A stretch of 64,000 nt of DNA from Erinaceus europaeus (GCF_950295315.1 NC_080165.1:5785789-5849788); one strand, 5' to 3'; counted from the stretch's first letter, positions 30,537 through 40,848 are shown. A program made the numbers and translations. The notes: a model not told the origin generated them from the sequence alone.

Positions 30537-31333
30537 GTAAACATAAAGACATTTTCTAGATGTGTTTCATTGGGATTAAATGAACTGTCAAGTTAGTGGG
30601 GAGGCCGCGGTGGCAGAGATTAAAGACAGATGTGGAGGGAGAGCCAGGAGAGAGAAGTCCATAACCTATGGCTGGAGGACCCGGAGGATACGGAGGCAGA
30701 TTGATGCTTCTGCATTCAAAGGGGACAAACACCCTGAACATCTTCCTCTGCTTATGAGGACGCCGGATGAAAATGTCTTGGCACAGCTGAGCATCTCTTG
30801 AGACACTTTGGCTTTTTCCGCTTTTCTATAAGGATCAAAAATTCAAATTTTAAGGCCAAAGCACCAGGGAAATTAGCTAGCCGAGAGGAATGAACATTGA
30901 ATTCAAGAGCATCTGGAAGCTTGGCTTTTAGCCTCATATTTGTCACTAATTCTGATAAGTCCTTAAACCTCCTTCTGTTTCCTGCTTTGCCACGTCTAAA
31001 GACCGAACCCTCAGCTTTCAAGGGTTTTATGTAATTTGAACAAATGGATGTAAGTCTTGTTCCAAGGTCTAATTTTTTAACCAAAGTCAAGCTCACAGAG
31101 TGTCAAGTCCCTGGACCAAAAGTTTTAAAGTTGAATAAAATATTTATTCAGAAATGAGGGAGTCGAAGGGTAGTGAGTCCCAGTATTAAAGAGAATTTCC
31201 AAGATAATGAGTTTTTTCCCCCTTAAATTAAAAAAGATAAGACACTTGTTCACTGGGACATTTTAGATCAAGGTGGCAGAATTTCAAGGATTTGAACTAT
31301 AAACCAAACTACATGTAGGCAAAAACTACAACA
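30537..31333. other. ZC2HC1B intron 2, mostly unassigned, one MIR-like relic
   Basis: At 30895-30990 the order ATTCAAGAGCATCTGG, TTTTAGCCTCATATTTGTCA, GATAAGTCCTTAAACCTCCT recalls MIR. The rest is not recognised. Confidence 0.45.
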
Positions 31334-31620
31334 GGGGAGTCGAGCAGTGGTGCAGCAGGTTAAGTGCAGGTAGTGGAAAGCACAGGGATCGGCCTTAGGG
31401 ATCCCGGTTCGAGCCCTGGGCTCCCCACCTGCAGAGGAGTCACTTCACAGGTGGTAAAGCAGGTCTGCAGGTGTCTGTCTTTCTCCCCCCTCTCTGTGTC
31501 CCCTCCTCTCTCCATTTCTCTCTGTCCTATCCAACAACGATGACATTAATAGCAACAACAATAAAAACTACAGTAATAAAAAAACAAGGTCAACAAAAGA
31601 AAATAAATAAATATTAAAAA
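31334..31620 (+). mobile_element. SINE-A copy
   Basis: GGGGAGTCGAGCAGTGGTGC head, B box GGTTCGAGCCC, complete body, tail AAATAAATAAATATTAAAAA. Confidence 0.93.
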
Positions 31621-31674
31621 AAAACACAAAGGGGTATTGGGGATTTTATTTCTCTAAGTAACTTAGGAATTATC

Positions 31675-31860
31675 AATTAATTTTTAAATAGTTTTATTTT
31701 TATTTACTTTTTTTGAAGGGGGAAGAGAGAGAGAGAAGAGAGATAGAGAGAATATGAAAGGGAACACAGCTGAAGCTTCCTTTAATTCAGTGGGGACCCG
31801 GATTGAATCTGCGTCACAAACATGGCAAAGGTGTTTTTGATCCAGGCCAGCTATCCCCCA
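31675..31860 (-). mobile_element. Diverged tRNA-type SINE
   Basis: Tail side TTTTATTTTTATTTACTTTT, GA-rich body, then GAAGCTTCCTTTAATTCAGT and GGACCCGGATTGAATCTGCG, a degraded B-box region. Subfamily not assigned. Confidence 0.55.
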
Positions 31861-32972
31861 ACCTGAATATCAGTTCTTTTACTGAACTGTGGTTAGAAAT
31901 TCTTGAATCTGGACAGGGAGCTCACATGGCTGTTGTGACCCGGTCATGGACTACACCCCATCATGAGAACAGATCTGAGAGCTGGGAAATGCCATTTGGA
32001 AAGGGGTCATTAGATGTCAAGATTGTCGTAGGTGCTTTCTGAGATTTACTGCCGAGATCTACCTCTAAACCATGAGAGGATTTAATCAAGTAACCCGACT
32101 CTCTTTTTCCATTTGAAACGGTGTGGGCTTGGGAGGCAGAGAGAGAGAGACAGGGAGAAGAGAGGAGAGCGACCACAGCAGAGGAATTTCCTGCGGTGCG
32201 ACAGGCCCTCCATACGGGCTTGGTGCTTTCACCTAGGCCACCTCTGTGGCAAGACAAGCTTCCTATCTGGTCAGCTCTCATGCTGGCTCTTCAGTGTTTT
32301 AACGAGTTGGATGGGAAAAGGTGGGAGAGATGAACCAAGTCTTGAGAAGCTGAGTGGTAAGGTTTCCTGAGAAGTGACCATTGGTAGGACACTGAATGCC
32401 CCTTCATGTCCAGCAGTTTCAAAAGTACAGTCAGACTGAACCCTAAGTTGTTGAAACTCAGGTTCCCTGTACTATTACCAGATGATTTGCTTTGGGGACT
32501 TAGGAACTGTGGAGTGGAGGCAGGAAACAGAAGAATTAATTAATTAAAAAAAAAAAACAAAAACCAAACAAGCACAGATGTTGCTTCACTAATACCTAAC
32601 TTTTTATTAGAAATATGTATGAACTTGGATTTAAACTAAACTACAGATTTTGTGCCTCTGACATGATTTAATGCCTGCAATCGTTTTATACTGCCCAAGT
32701 GGCCAAGAGAATAATGTAAAATCACAATGGAAATATCTTGACCACGGAGCTCTTTAACTGTCTGTCCTTGCTCAAACACAGTATCTAGTGCTGTGTGATG
32801 TGGGTGAGGACAGCCAGACCAAGCAGCTCTGCTGTGGTTTGAGTGTTAGAGGGTGACCGTGGCTCTGAAGAGGCGACTCAAGTCGCTGGGTGGGGAACCC
32901 AGTGCCCCAAGGCACTGGCATTTTTGTGACTGTATGTTAAAAAAATGCTGAGCCCCACTCCTTCTTTTCCAG
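31861..32972. other. ZC2HC1B intron 2, unassigned
   Basis: No SINE or LINE recognised for 1.1 kb. An A-run lies at 32547-32560. Confidence 0.45.
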
Positions 32973-33092
32973 GGAAGACACGGACCAATATGTAGGAAAC
33001 TATTCAACAAAAAGCGTAAACCTTTCAATTCTTTAAGACAAAGATTACAGGGCACAGACATCCCCACTGTGAGAAAGACTCCTCAGTCCAAG
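32973..33092 (+). CDS. ZC2HC1B: ZC2HC1B exon 3 (first zinc finger, part 2)
   Basis: 120 nt, 40 codons, acceptor CTTCTTTTCCAG and donor GTACAT. Starts GRHGPICRKLFNKK: His and Cys complete the finger as C-X2-C-X11-H-X3-C. Then a basic stretch RQRLQGTDIPTVRKTPQSK. The first residue is Gly where human has Glu in my memory (GAA to GGA next to the acceptor). Confidence 0.96.
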
Positions 33093-33552
33093 GTACATTT
33101 TAAAGTACATCAAATCCCAGTTTTGGCTCTCTGTTTCATTTTTGCTTGATAGTGCAATGCAATGTCATGTGAGTATAACCCACCTGTACTGTTTTCTTTT
33201 TAATCACGCTCACTTAGATTCCTAAATGTTCTCCTGATACTTTCCAGATGTGGCAGAAAAAAAAAAAGATTCTTGCATATACTCTCATACGGGTAGCATT
33301 AAATCTAGCAATTAACTTGGAGGAAGGTCACTTTGAAACTTACATTTAAGTCTCTCCTTGAAAAATCGTCTTTGTTTTTCCCACTGTGATTTTTGTATTT
33401 TCCCTTCCCTGTTGTGATCTGCCAATTTTACTGCTGTCCGTTCCAAATCTTTCTTAGTACTTTTGGGAAAAAAAAAAAAAAAAGTTCCTTTCTCTCTCCA
33501 GATTTCAACAGTCTTGTTTCCTGTAAGTTCAAACTCCAGGTTAAAAAGATAA
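33093..33552. other. ZC2HC1B intron 3, unassigned
   Basis: Nothing recognised except an A-run at 33468-33484. Confidence 0.45.
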
Positions 33553-33893
33553 TAAGGGGGGCGGGTGGTATCGCAGCGGGTTAAGCACACATGGCGCCAA
33601 GCGCAAGGATTGTCGTAAGGATCCTGGTTCGAGCCCCCGGCTCCCCACCTGCAGGGGAGTCGCTTCACAGGCGGTGAAGCAGGTCTGCAGGTGTCTGTCT
33701 TTCTCTCCCCCTCTCTGTCTTCCCCTCCTCTCTCCATTTCTCTCTCACCTATCCAACAACAACGATAACAATAACAACAACGATAAAAAACAAAACAAAA
33801 CACGAGGGCAACAAAAAGGGGAAAAAAAAGGCCTCCAGGAGCAGTGGATTCGTAGTGCAAGCACCAGACCCCAGCAATAACCCTGGAGGCAAA
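33553..33893 (+). mobile_element. SINE-A copy with 3' module, close to exon 4
   Basis: GGGCGGGTGGTATCGCAGCG head, B box, body, then GGCCTCCAGGAGCAGTGGAT to ACCCTGGAGGC and an (AAT)n tail. It ends 67 bp before the exon at 33961. Confidence 0.95.
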
Positions 33894-33960
33894 CTAGTAA
33901 TAATAATAATAATGGGTCTACCTAGGTTGGTTTTAGTTCTTTCTGTGTTTGTTTACTCAG

Positions 33961-34099
33961 CCTCAGCCCGTCAGGAAATCTAACTGGAGGCAGCAGCACG
34001 AAGAGTTCATTGATGCCATTCGATCCGCAAAGCGGTGCTCGCTCGCCATGAAGGAAGGCCGCCCCCTCCCGCCTCCACCTCCTCCATCCATCAACCCAG
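33961..34099 (+). CDS. ZC2HC1B: ZC2HC1B exon 4 (inter-finger linker)
   Basis: 139 nt after TTTACTCAG: 46 codons and one base of a split Asp; donor GTGTGT. Encodes PQPVRKSNWRQQHEEFIDAI, RSAKRCSLAMKEGRPLP and a six-proline run ending SINP. The RKSNWRQQHE and KEGRPLPPPPPP blocks identify ZC2HC1B. Confidence 0.96.
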
Positions 34100-34335
34100 G
34101 TGTGTGAACCTGTGCATTGACCTATGGACCGTTGAATGTTCAACCAGTGGAGACCGTGCTTGGTTGATGTTTCTAAGTTGCCACTAGCTCATCCTTCCTC
34201 CTGAGTACTCCAAAATGAATGACGGCAGTTGAATCATATAAAACTGAAACACTGACAAAACCATAGGACAAGAGGGGTACAACTCCACACAATTCCCGCC
34301 ACCAGAACTCCGAATCCCATCCCCTCCCCTGACAG

Positions 34336-34497
34336 CTTTCCTTTCCTTTCCTTTCCTTTCCTTTCCTTTCCTTTCCTTTCCTTTCCTTTCCTTTCCTTTC
34401 CTTTCCTTTCCTTTCCTTTCCTTTCCTTTCCTTTCCTTTCCTTTCCTTTCCTTTCCTTTCCTTTCCTTTCCTTTCCCTTTCTTTCTTTCTTTCTTTC
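34336..34497. repeat. (TTTCC)n microsatellite
   Basis: About 28 perfect TTTCC units, then TTTC/TTCC variants, located between the target-site copy GCTTTCCT (34335) and the SINE that follows. The long reverse-strand K/G/R/E-rich frame across it is an artefact. Confidence 0.97.
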
Positions 34498-34499
34498 CT

Positions 34500-34859
34500 T
34501 CCTTCCTTCTTTCTTTCTTTTTGCCTCCAGGGTTATTGCTGGGGCTCAGTGCCTGCACCATGAATCCACTGCTCCTGGAAGCTATTTTCCCCCCTTTTGT
34601 TGTCCTTGTTGTTGTAGCCTTGTTGTGGTTATTATTGTTATTGTTGCTGTTGTTCGCTGTTGGATAGGACAGAGAGAAATGGAGAGAGGAGGGGAAGACA
34701 GAGAGGGGGAGAGAAAGACAGACACCTGCAGACCTGCTGCACCGCCTGGGAAGCGACTCCCCTGCAGGTGGGGAGCCGGGGGCTGGAACCGGGATCCTTA
34801 CGCCGGTCCTTGCGCTTTGCGCCACTGTGCTTAACTCGCTGTGCTACCACCTGACTCCC
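34500..34859 (-). mobile_element. SINE-A copy with 3' module
   Basis: GCCTCCAGGGTTATTGCTGG to CTGCTCCTGGAAGCT (the module's far end has decayed), body, head complement. The target copy GCTTTCCT recurs at 34860. Confidence 0.94.
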
Positions 34860-35049
34860 GCTTTCCTGTTCTTGATCCCTCTAGGAGTATGGACCCAGGG
34901 TCACTATGGGATGGGATACGGAGTTCTGGTGGTGGGAACTGTGTGGAGTTGTATCCCTCCTATCCTATGGTTTTGTCAGTGCTCCCTTTTTATAAATAAT
35001 TTTTTTAAAAAAAAGTTATTTAATTTTTTTTTAAAAAGTGGTTATACCA

Positions 35050-35336
35050 GGAGTCGGGCTGTAGCACAGCGGGTTAAGCGCAGGTGGCGCAAAGCACAAG
35101 GACCGGCATAAGGATCCCGGTTCAAACCCCGGCGCCCCACCTGCAGGGGAGTCGCTTCCCAGGCGGTGAAGCAGGTCTGCAGGTGTCTGTCTTTCTCTCC
35201 CCCTCTCTGTCTTCCCCTCCTCTCTCCATTTCTCTCTGTCCTATCCAACAACGACAACAACAATAATAACTACAACAATAAAAAACAACAAGGGCAACAA
35301 AAGGGAATAAATAAATAAAATAAATATTTAAAAAAA
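35050..35336 (+). mobile_element. SINE-A copy
   Basis: GGAGTCGGGCTGTAGCACAG head, complete body, tail AAATAAATAAAATAAATATT. Perfect 11-bp target duplication TGGTTATACCA at 35039 and 35337. Confidence 0.96.
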
Positions 35337-35493
35337 TGGTTATACCATGTTTTCTAGTAAGGTATAAAGATTCATATCCTTCTCTGTCTCAGTGTGAGAC
35401 TTCACTGTGCCTGGTGCAATGATACTACAGAGAGGATGTATTCTGCATCATGACTTAGGAGAACTGACCTGTGCAGAACAGTTTGAGAGGGTG

Positions 35494-35618
35494 GGGTGGA
35501 CAGCATAATGGTTATGCAAAGAGACTCCAGTGCCTAAGGCTCCAAAGTCTCATGTTCAATCCCCACACCACCATAAGCCAGAGCTGAGCAGTGCTCTGGT
35601 TAAAAAAATAATAAATGA
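35494..35618 (+). mobile_element. SINE-C copy
   Basis: GACAGCATAATGGTTATGCA, AAGGCTCCAAAGTCTC, ACCATAAGCCAGAGCTGAGC, AGTGCTCTGG, A-rich tail. Confidence 0.9.
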
Positions 35619-35619
35619 A

Positions 35620-35903
35620 GGGGGCCTGGCAGTCTGGCACGCGGTGGCACGCGGTTAAGTGTGAAGATGAAGGACCTGCACAAGGGTCTGGGTTCGAGCC
35701 CCCGGCTCCCCACCTGCAAGGGGTCGCTTCACAAGCGGTGAAGCAGGTCTGCAGGTGTCTGTCTTTCTCTCCTCCTCTCTGTCTTCCCCTCCTCTCTCCA
35801 TTTCTCTCTGTCCTATCCAAAAAAAATCGGGGAAAAAAATGGCCCCCAGGAGCGGTGGATTCATAGTGGTGGCACACCAAGCCCCAGCAACAACCCCCAG
35901 CAA

Positions 35904-35935
<32 letters not shown>

Positions 35936-35940
35936 ATATA
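35620..35940 (+). mobile_element. SINE-A-like copy with degraded module
   Basis: Altered head (GGCACGCGGTGGCACGCGGT), GGGTTCGAGCCCCCGG, body, module GGCCCCCAGGAGCGGTGGAT whose far stem arm is lost, then (AAAT)n. Confidence 0.88.
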
Positions 35941-35943
35941 TAC

Positions 35944-36208
35944 AGAGCAGGTGGTGGCGCACCTGGTTAAGCTCACACATTTCAGTGACCAGCGTCCCAG
36001 GTTCAGGGACCCCCTGACCCCCACCTGCAGAGGGAAAGCTTTGGAGTGGTGAAGCAGGGCTGCAGGTGTCTCTCCGTCTCTCTCCCTCTCTGTCTCCCCT
36101 CCCCTCTCAGTTTCTCTCTGTCTCTATCCAGTAAATAATAAACAAAATAAAACTCAGGTCCTTGCGCATTGTAACATGTGCTCAACCAGGTGCACCACCC
36201 CTTAGCCC
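35944..36208. mobile_element. SINE-B inverted pair
   Basis: Plus-strand SINE-B (AGGTGGTGGCGCACCTGGTT to AGTAAATAATAAACAAAATA) at 35944-36150, immediately followed by the head of another SINE-B on the minus strand (TCCTTGCGCATTGTAACATG, AACCAGGTGCACCACC) to 36208. Confidence 0.85.
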
Positions 36209-36209
36209 C

Positions 36210-36999
36210 TAAAATTCACTGTGTTCGATCATTTTAAGTCACACAATCTAGTACCCCATAGCTTTCTTATCATAAACTTCATACTTTTATTTTTAAATCC
36301 ACATCTACAGAAAAGAAGTAGTGCAGTGTTCACTCATAGACTTTCCTGTGAAATCTGACCACCCTCTCACTTTCTGTTCTTTTTCAGCCCTGATTTAAGA
36401 GTGAATTTCCAACACAGCAGTTAACCTTTTAGTCTAGTGTGACTTCCTGTATTTCCTACACAGCGATAAGATCATTATCCTGAATGTGTAGGCTCATGGC
36501 CCCATTATTTCATGTCTTAAAGCTCTCTCCTTTCTGAGCCATACATAATTTAAAAGTCAGTCATGTTTTAAGTTTTGTCTTTTTTGGGGGAGGGGGAGGG
36601 AGCCCCTGTCACTTATTTTGATCTTGTCCAGCACACCTGCCAGGCCCACTGTCTTTTAGAATGCCTCATGTTCTAACTGGTCTGCTTCCTTAATGATATT
36701 AAAATTCTATTTTTCTTTCTCTCACCTGTTTTCTGTAAATTGTAAATTAGGACTAGATAGTCAGTTAGGTTAATATTAGTTTATTAACAGATACATGTTC
36801 TTTAAATAATATATTCCATTCTGTTGACTGTCCCTTCTTCTCTGCCTCCCTCCCTTCCTCCTTCCCTTCCCCTCACCTCTCTCTTTGTAATAGCTTCACT
36901 GCTGTCAATAGTATCTTCAAATGGTATGCAATTTTATACAGACAGAGAAAAACAAGACTGCACCACACTGAATCTTTGAGCTGGGATTGCTTATTATTT
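36210..36999. other. ZC2HC1B intron 4, unassigned
   Basis: No repeat head found; a G-rich GGGGGAGGGGGAGGG run near 36585. May include old LINE DNA. Confidence 0.4.
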
Positions 37000-37232
37000 A
37001 TTTTTAAAGAAATTTTATTTAACTTTTTAATTTTTTTAAACTTTATTCTATTTGGTAGGTAGGACAGAGAGAAATTTGGAGAGAAAGGGGAGAGAGACAG
37101 AGAGACACCTACAGCCCTGCTTCACCACTTGGGAAGCGTCCCCCCTGCATAGGGGACTGACTGGGAGGCTTGAACCCACATCCTTGTGCATGGTACTGTG
37201 TGCACTTTACCAGGTGTGTCACCTTCTGGTCC
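37000..37232 (-). mobile_element. SINE-B copy
   Basis: T-rich tail side, GGACAGAGAGAAATTTGGAG, CCTACAGCCCTGCTTCACCA, head complement ACCAGGTGTGTCACCTTCTG. Confidence 0.85.
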
Positions 37233-37352
37233 CTCTTTTCACTATCTTGAAAATGTTTTTCTAATACACAGACACTTAAATTTTTTTACTTAGTCTAATT
37301 TATCTCTTTTTGTTGTTGATTGGAATTTTCTGTCAGATGAAAAATTATTACA

Positions 37353-37648
37353 AGGGGGCCGGCTGGTGGAGCACTGGGTTAAGCGCACACGGCAGGAAGC
37401 ATAAGGCCCTGCTCAAGGATCCCGGTTCGAGCCCCAGGTTCTCCACCTGCAAGGAGGTCACTTCACAAGAGGTGAAGCAGGTCTGCAGATGTCTGTCTTT
37501 CTTTCCCCCTCTTTGTCTTCCCCGCCTCTCTCCATTTCTCTCTGTCCTGTCCAACAACGACAAATGGAGAAAATGGCCGCTAGGAGTAGTGGATTCTTGC
37601 TGTAGGCACTGAGCCCCAACGATAACCCTGGAGGCAAAAAAAAAAATT
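37353..37648 (+). mobile_element. SINE-A/B-like copy with 3' module
   Basis: GGGCCGGCTGGTGGAGCACT head, GGTTCGAGCCCCAGG, body, then GGCCGCTAGGAGTAGTGGAT to ACCCTGGAGGC and A-run. Confidence 0.9.
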
Positions 37649-37659
37649 GTTGCAAAACC

Positions 37660-38726
37660 CACTGGAGTTTTGCACTTGTTCCCCCCCATAGAGATTTTTA
37701 GGTTTCTCTTTTTAAAAATTTTTTTACATTTATTTATTTATTCTCTTTTGTTGTCCTTGTTGTTTTATTGTTGTAGTTATTATTGATGTCGTTGTTGGAT
37801 AGGACAGAGAGAAATGGAGAAAGGACGGTAAGACAGAGAGGAGGAGAGAAAGACAGACACCTGCAGATCTGCTTCATCACCTGTGAAGCGACTCCCCTGC
37901 AGGTGGGGAGCCGGGGGGCTCAAACCAGGATCCTTATGGCCGGTCCTTGCACTTTGCACCAAGTGCGCTTAACCTGCTGCGCTACCACCCGACTCCTGAG
38001 ATTTTTAGGTTTCTATCTTTGATTCAGTTTGAGCTGATTTTTTTTTTTTTTACTCTCATATGATGTAAGATCTCGGCTTCTTTCTTTCCCATATAAATAT
38101 CTAGTTCTTGTCACACGACTTGTTGAAAAGACTGTCTTTCACTCTGTGAATAGGTTTGTTTCAGGGCTATTCTATTGCAGACTGTTTTGTGAAATTAGGA
38201 AGTGTGTGTACTCCCGAGTTGTTTCGGCTATTTGAGAATCTTTGAGGCCCCATAGGAATTCGGAGAACTATCTCGCATTTTTATTTCTACACTCGCCACT
38301 GGCATTCTGATAACGATGGACTCTGTGTACCACTCTGGGGTTGCTGTCATCTGACTGTTGTCTCTCAGGCCAGAAGCACAAATGCCTTTTTGTGTATTTA
38401 TGTTTTCTCTCATTTTTATCCGTAGTGATTTGTAGGCTCCAGAGTCTTAAGGCTTTGATCTCCTGGTTAGATGATATGTATTTTACTCTTTTTATTATTG
38501 TCAATGGGATTCTTAACTTTCTTTCCAGGCTGCTCACTGTTAGTGTAAAGAAATGCAGATAATTTGGGGTGCTTGTTTTGTACCCTGCAATTTAGCTGAA
38601 TTTTGTGCACTCACTCTAAAAGTTGTGTGTTGGGAAGTCTTTTGGGTTTGCTGCCTCAAAGATTACATCTAAGAGTACGTCATTTGTAGATAGAAACAGC
38701 TGTGTTCATCCCTATCCAATTTAAAT
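37660..38726 (-). pseudogene. LINE-1 ORF2 remnant
   Basis: The + strand is antisense L1: AAAAGACTGTCTTTCACTCT, TTATTATTGTCAATGGGATT, CACTGTTAGTGTAAAGAAAT, CAATTTAAATGCCTTTTATT. This is the C-terminal part of ORF2. Many stops and indels; dead. Interrupted by the SINE at 37708. Confidence 0.8.
37708..37997 (-). mobile_element. SINE-A copy inside the L1 remnant
   Basis: Perfect 17-bp target duplication GAGATTTTTAGGTTTCT at 37691 and 37998. Complete body and head complement GCTGCGCTACCACCCGACTC; no 3' module. Confidence 0.97.
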
Positions 38727-38738
38727 GCCTTTTATTTA

Positions 38739-39023
38739 TTTACTTCTTCCATATTTGTGTCGCCACCAAGATTGTCGCTGGGCCTTGATGCCAGCATTGA
38801 GAAACCAAAGTTCCCAGATGTCATCCCCCAAACCTCGATTTTTATTTGACAGGACAGAGAGAGACTGAGACGGAAGGGGAAGGTAAGGAGAGAGACTGCG
38901 AGGTGCCTGCAGACCTGCTTCGTTGCTCATGAAGTGTCCCCCTGCAGGTGGGGAACCGGGGCTCAAACTTGGGTCCTTGCTCATGGAAACATGGACTCAG
39001 CCAGTGTGAAGCCGCATGGCCAG
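38739..39023 (-). mobile_element. SINE-B-like copy
   Basis: GCCACCAAGATTGTCGCTGG, GGCCTTGATGCCAGCATTGA (old module), GGTGCCTGCAGACCTGCTTC, CCTGCAGGTGGGGAACCGGG. TGCCTTTTATTT flanks both sides. Confidence 0.85.
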
Positions 39024-39039
39024 CTGCCTTTTATTTCAT

Positions 39040-39110
39040 TTTAAATATATAATTTAATTTATTTACTTTGTTTAGAGACAGAGAAACTGAGATGGCAGGA
39101 AGAGTTAGAA
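39040..39110 (-). mobile_element. SINE-B fragment
   Basis: Tail and first body bases only (AATTTATTTACTTTGTTTAG, AGACAGAGAAACTGAGATGG), cut by the next SINE. Confidence 0.6.
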
Positions 39111-39121
39111 AGGGGGGAAAG

Positions 39122-39386
39122 GAGTGGCAGGCGGCAGGGCAGTAATGCAGCAGGTTAAGTGCACACGGCACGAAGCACAAGGACCGGCCTGAGGACCCAG
39201 GTTCAAGCCCCGACTCCCCACTTGCAGGCAGTCTCTTTACAGGTGGTGAAGCAGGCCTGCAGGTGGCTGTCTTTTCTCCCCTCTCTATATCCCGTCTTCT
39301 CAATTCCTCTTTGTCTTATCCAGCAACAACAACAACAATGGGAAAATGGCTGCCAGAAGCAGTGGATTCATCAATAACCCTGGAAG

Positions 39387-39395
<9 letters not shown>
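39122..39395 (+). mobile_element. SINE-A copy with shortened module and (GA)n tail
   Basis: CAGGCGGCAGGGCAGTAATG head, GGTTCAAGCCCC, body, AATGGCTGCCAGAAGCAGTG, then a deletion straight to CAATAACCCTGGAAG. A (GA)n run follows to about 39440. Confidence 0.88.
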
Positions 39396-39426
<31 letters not shown>

Positions 39427-39439
39427 AGAAGAAAAAAAG

Positions 39440-39775
39440 GGGGGCAAGGCAGGGGTGTACCTGGTTAAGTGTATATATCACCGTATGTAAGGACCTGGGT
39501 TCAAGCCCCCAGTCCTCACTTACAAGGAGAAATCTTCACAGATGGTGAAGCAGGGCTGCAGGCGTCTTTCTCTCCCTCTCTGTCCTCTTTCCCTGTCCAT
39601 CCTATCAAGTTAATGAGTTGAAGGGAAAAAAGGAAAGACAGAAAGGGAGGGAGGGAGAAAGAGAAAACACGGTCAGCACTGCCTCAGTGCTGGTGAGACA
39701 TTCCCCTGCAGACGGGCACTTCTTGTGCACTGTTACCTGTGTACCGCACTGGGTGCCGCACTGCCCAGTCCCCTT
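39440..39775. mobile_element. SINE-B inverted pair
   Basis: Plus-strand copy 39440-39610 (GGGTGTACCTGGTTAAGTGT, GGTTCAAGCCCCCAG). A diverged minus-strand copy follows at 39625-39775 (AGACATTCCCCTGCAGACGG, CACTGGGTGCCGCACTGCCC). Confidence 0.75.
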
Positions 39776-39789
39776 TCATTTCTTTCTTT

Positions 39790-40085
39790 CTTTTTAAAAA
39801 TTTTTAATACTTATTTATTTTCCCTTTTGTTGCCCTTTTTTTATTGCTGCAGTTATTGTTGTTATTATTGATTATCATCATTGTTGGATAGGGCAGAGAG
39901 ACATGGAGAGAGGAGGGGAAGACAGAGAGGGGGAGAGACAGACAGACACCTGCAGACCTGCTTCAGCGCCTGGGAAGCGACTCCCCTGCAGGTGGGGAGC
40001 CGGGGGCTCGAACCGGGATCCTTCCTCCCCCTTGCGCTCTGCGCCACGTGCGCTTAGCCCGCTGCGCTGCTGCCCGACCCCCCCC
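39790..40085 (-). mobile_element. SINE-A copy
   Basis: Tail TACTTATTTATTTTCCCTTT, body, GGGGCTCGAACCGGGATCCT, head complement GCTGCGCTGCTGCCCGACC. Confidence 0.94.
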
Positions 40086-40424
40086 CAGCTTGGACCCATT
40101 TACACTCTCACTAGCTGTGTAGAAAGGTCCTTGCTCCTAAAAGCCTCAACAGTACTTGTGTTTCTGACACTTCCTTTTATTTTTTCTTTCTTATTTTATT
40201 TATTTATTTCTAGTTCCAAGCAATACTTTTTATTGTCAGTCATTTTAGGGGAAGGGAGGAGGTGGACTCACAAAGTGTTGTCCCGAGTGTGCAGTTTTCT
40301 GGCTGCCCGGGACAGGTGTCAGCACGCCAGCCTGCATTCTGTCTCCGTCACAGGACGCCGCCGGAGCCCCCTCCCCCGGGACCCCTGTGACAGGAAAGCA
40401 CGGCGACTGGCGACCAGCTGCTCC
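40086..40424. other. ZC2HC1B intron 4, unassigned
   Basis: Relatively GC-rich, with CGCCGCCGG-type steps at 40355-40440; no exon or promoter can be defended. Confidence 0.4.
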
Positions 40425-40545
40425 CGGGCGGCGGCGGTGGCGCATCTGGTTTAGCGCACACCTCACAGCGCAGGGAAACTCAGGTTCAAGGCCTGGTCCC
40501 TCCTGCAGGGAGAAAACTTCACGTGTGGGGAAGCTGCAGCGCTCT
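40425..40545 (+). mobile_element. SINE-B head leading into the CT array
   Basis: GGCGGCGGCGGTGGCGCATC, CAGGTTCAAGGCCTGG, CCTGCAGGGAGAAAACTTCA, GGGGAAGCTGCAGCG, then the CT-rich body expands into the array. Confidence 0.75.
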
Positions 40546-40574
40546 CTCTCTCTCTCTCTCTCTTTCTCCCCCTC

Positions 40575-40606
<32 letters not shown>

Positions 40607-40733
40607 TTCTCCCCCTCCTCTCTCTCTGTCTTTCTCTCTCTCTCTCTTTCTCCCCCTCCTCTCTCTCTGTCTTTCTCTCTCTCTTTCTCCCCCTCCTCTC
40701 TCTCTGTCTTTCTCTCTCTCTCTCTTTCTCCCC

Positions 40734-40769
<36 letters not shown>

Positions 40770-40816
40770 CCCCTCCTCTCTCTCTGTCTTTCTCTCTCTC
40801 TCTCTTTCTCCCCCTC

Positions 40817-40848
<32 letters not shown>

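Larger units (their letters stand above)
34246..34985. mobile_element. Family X foldback (inverted 3' ends)
   Basis: 34246-34334 reads on the minus strand (CACTGACAAAACCATAGGAC, AGAGGGGTACAACTCC). 34905-34985 is the same 3' end on the plus strand (TACGGAGTTCTGGTGGTGGG, CCTATGGTTTTGTCAGTG) and runs into AAATAATTTTTTTAAAAAAA. 34861-34912 continues the minus-strand body up to the turn. A SINE-A with a TTTCC array was later inserted between the arms. Confidence 0.82.

Noticed and set aside
34184..34825. 213-codon reverse frame with K-G-K-E-R repeats
   Set aside because: It reads through the TTTCC array and a SINE-A; composition artefact with no family resemblance.
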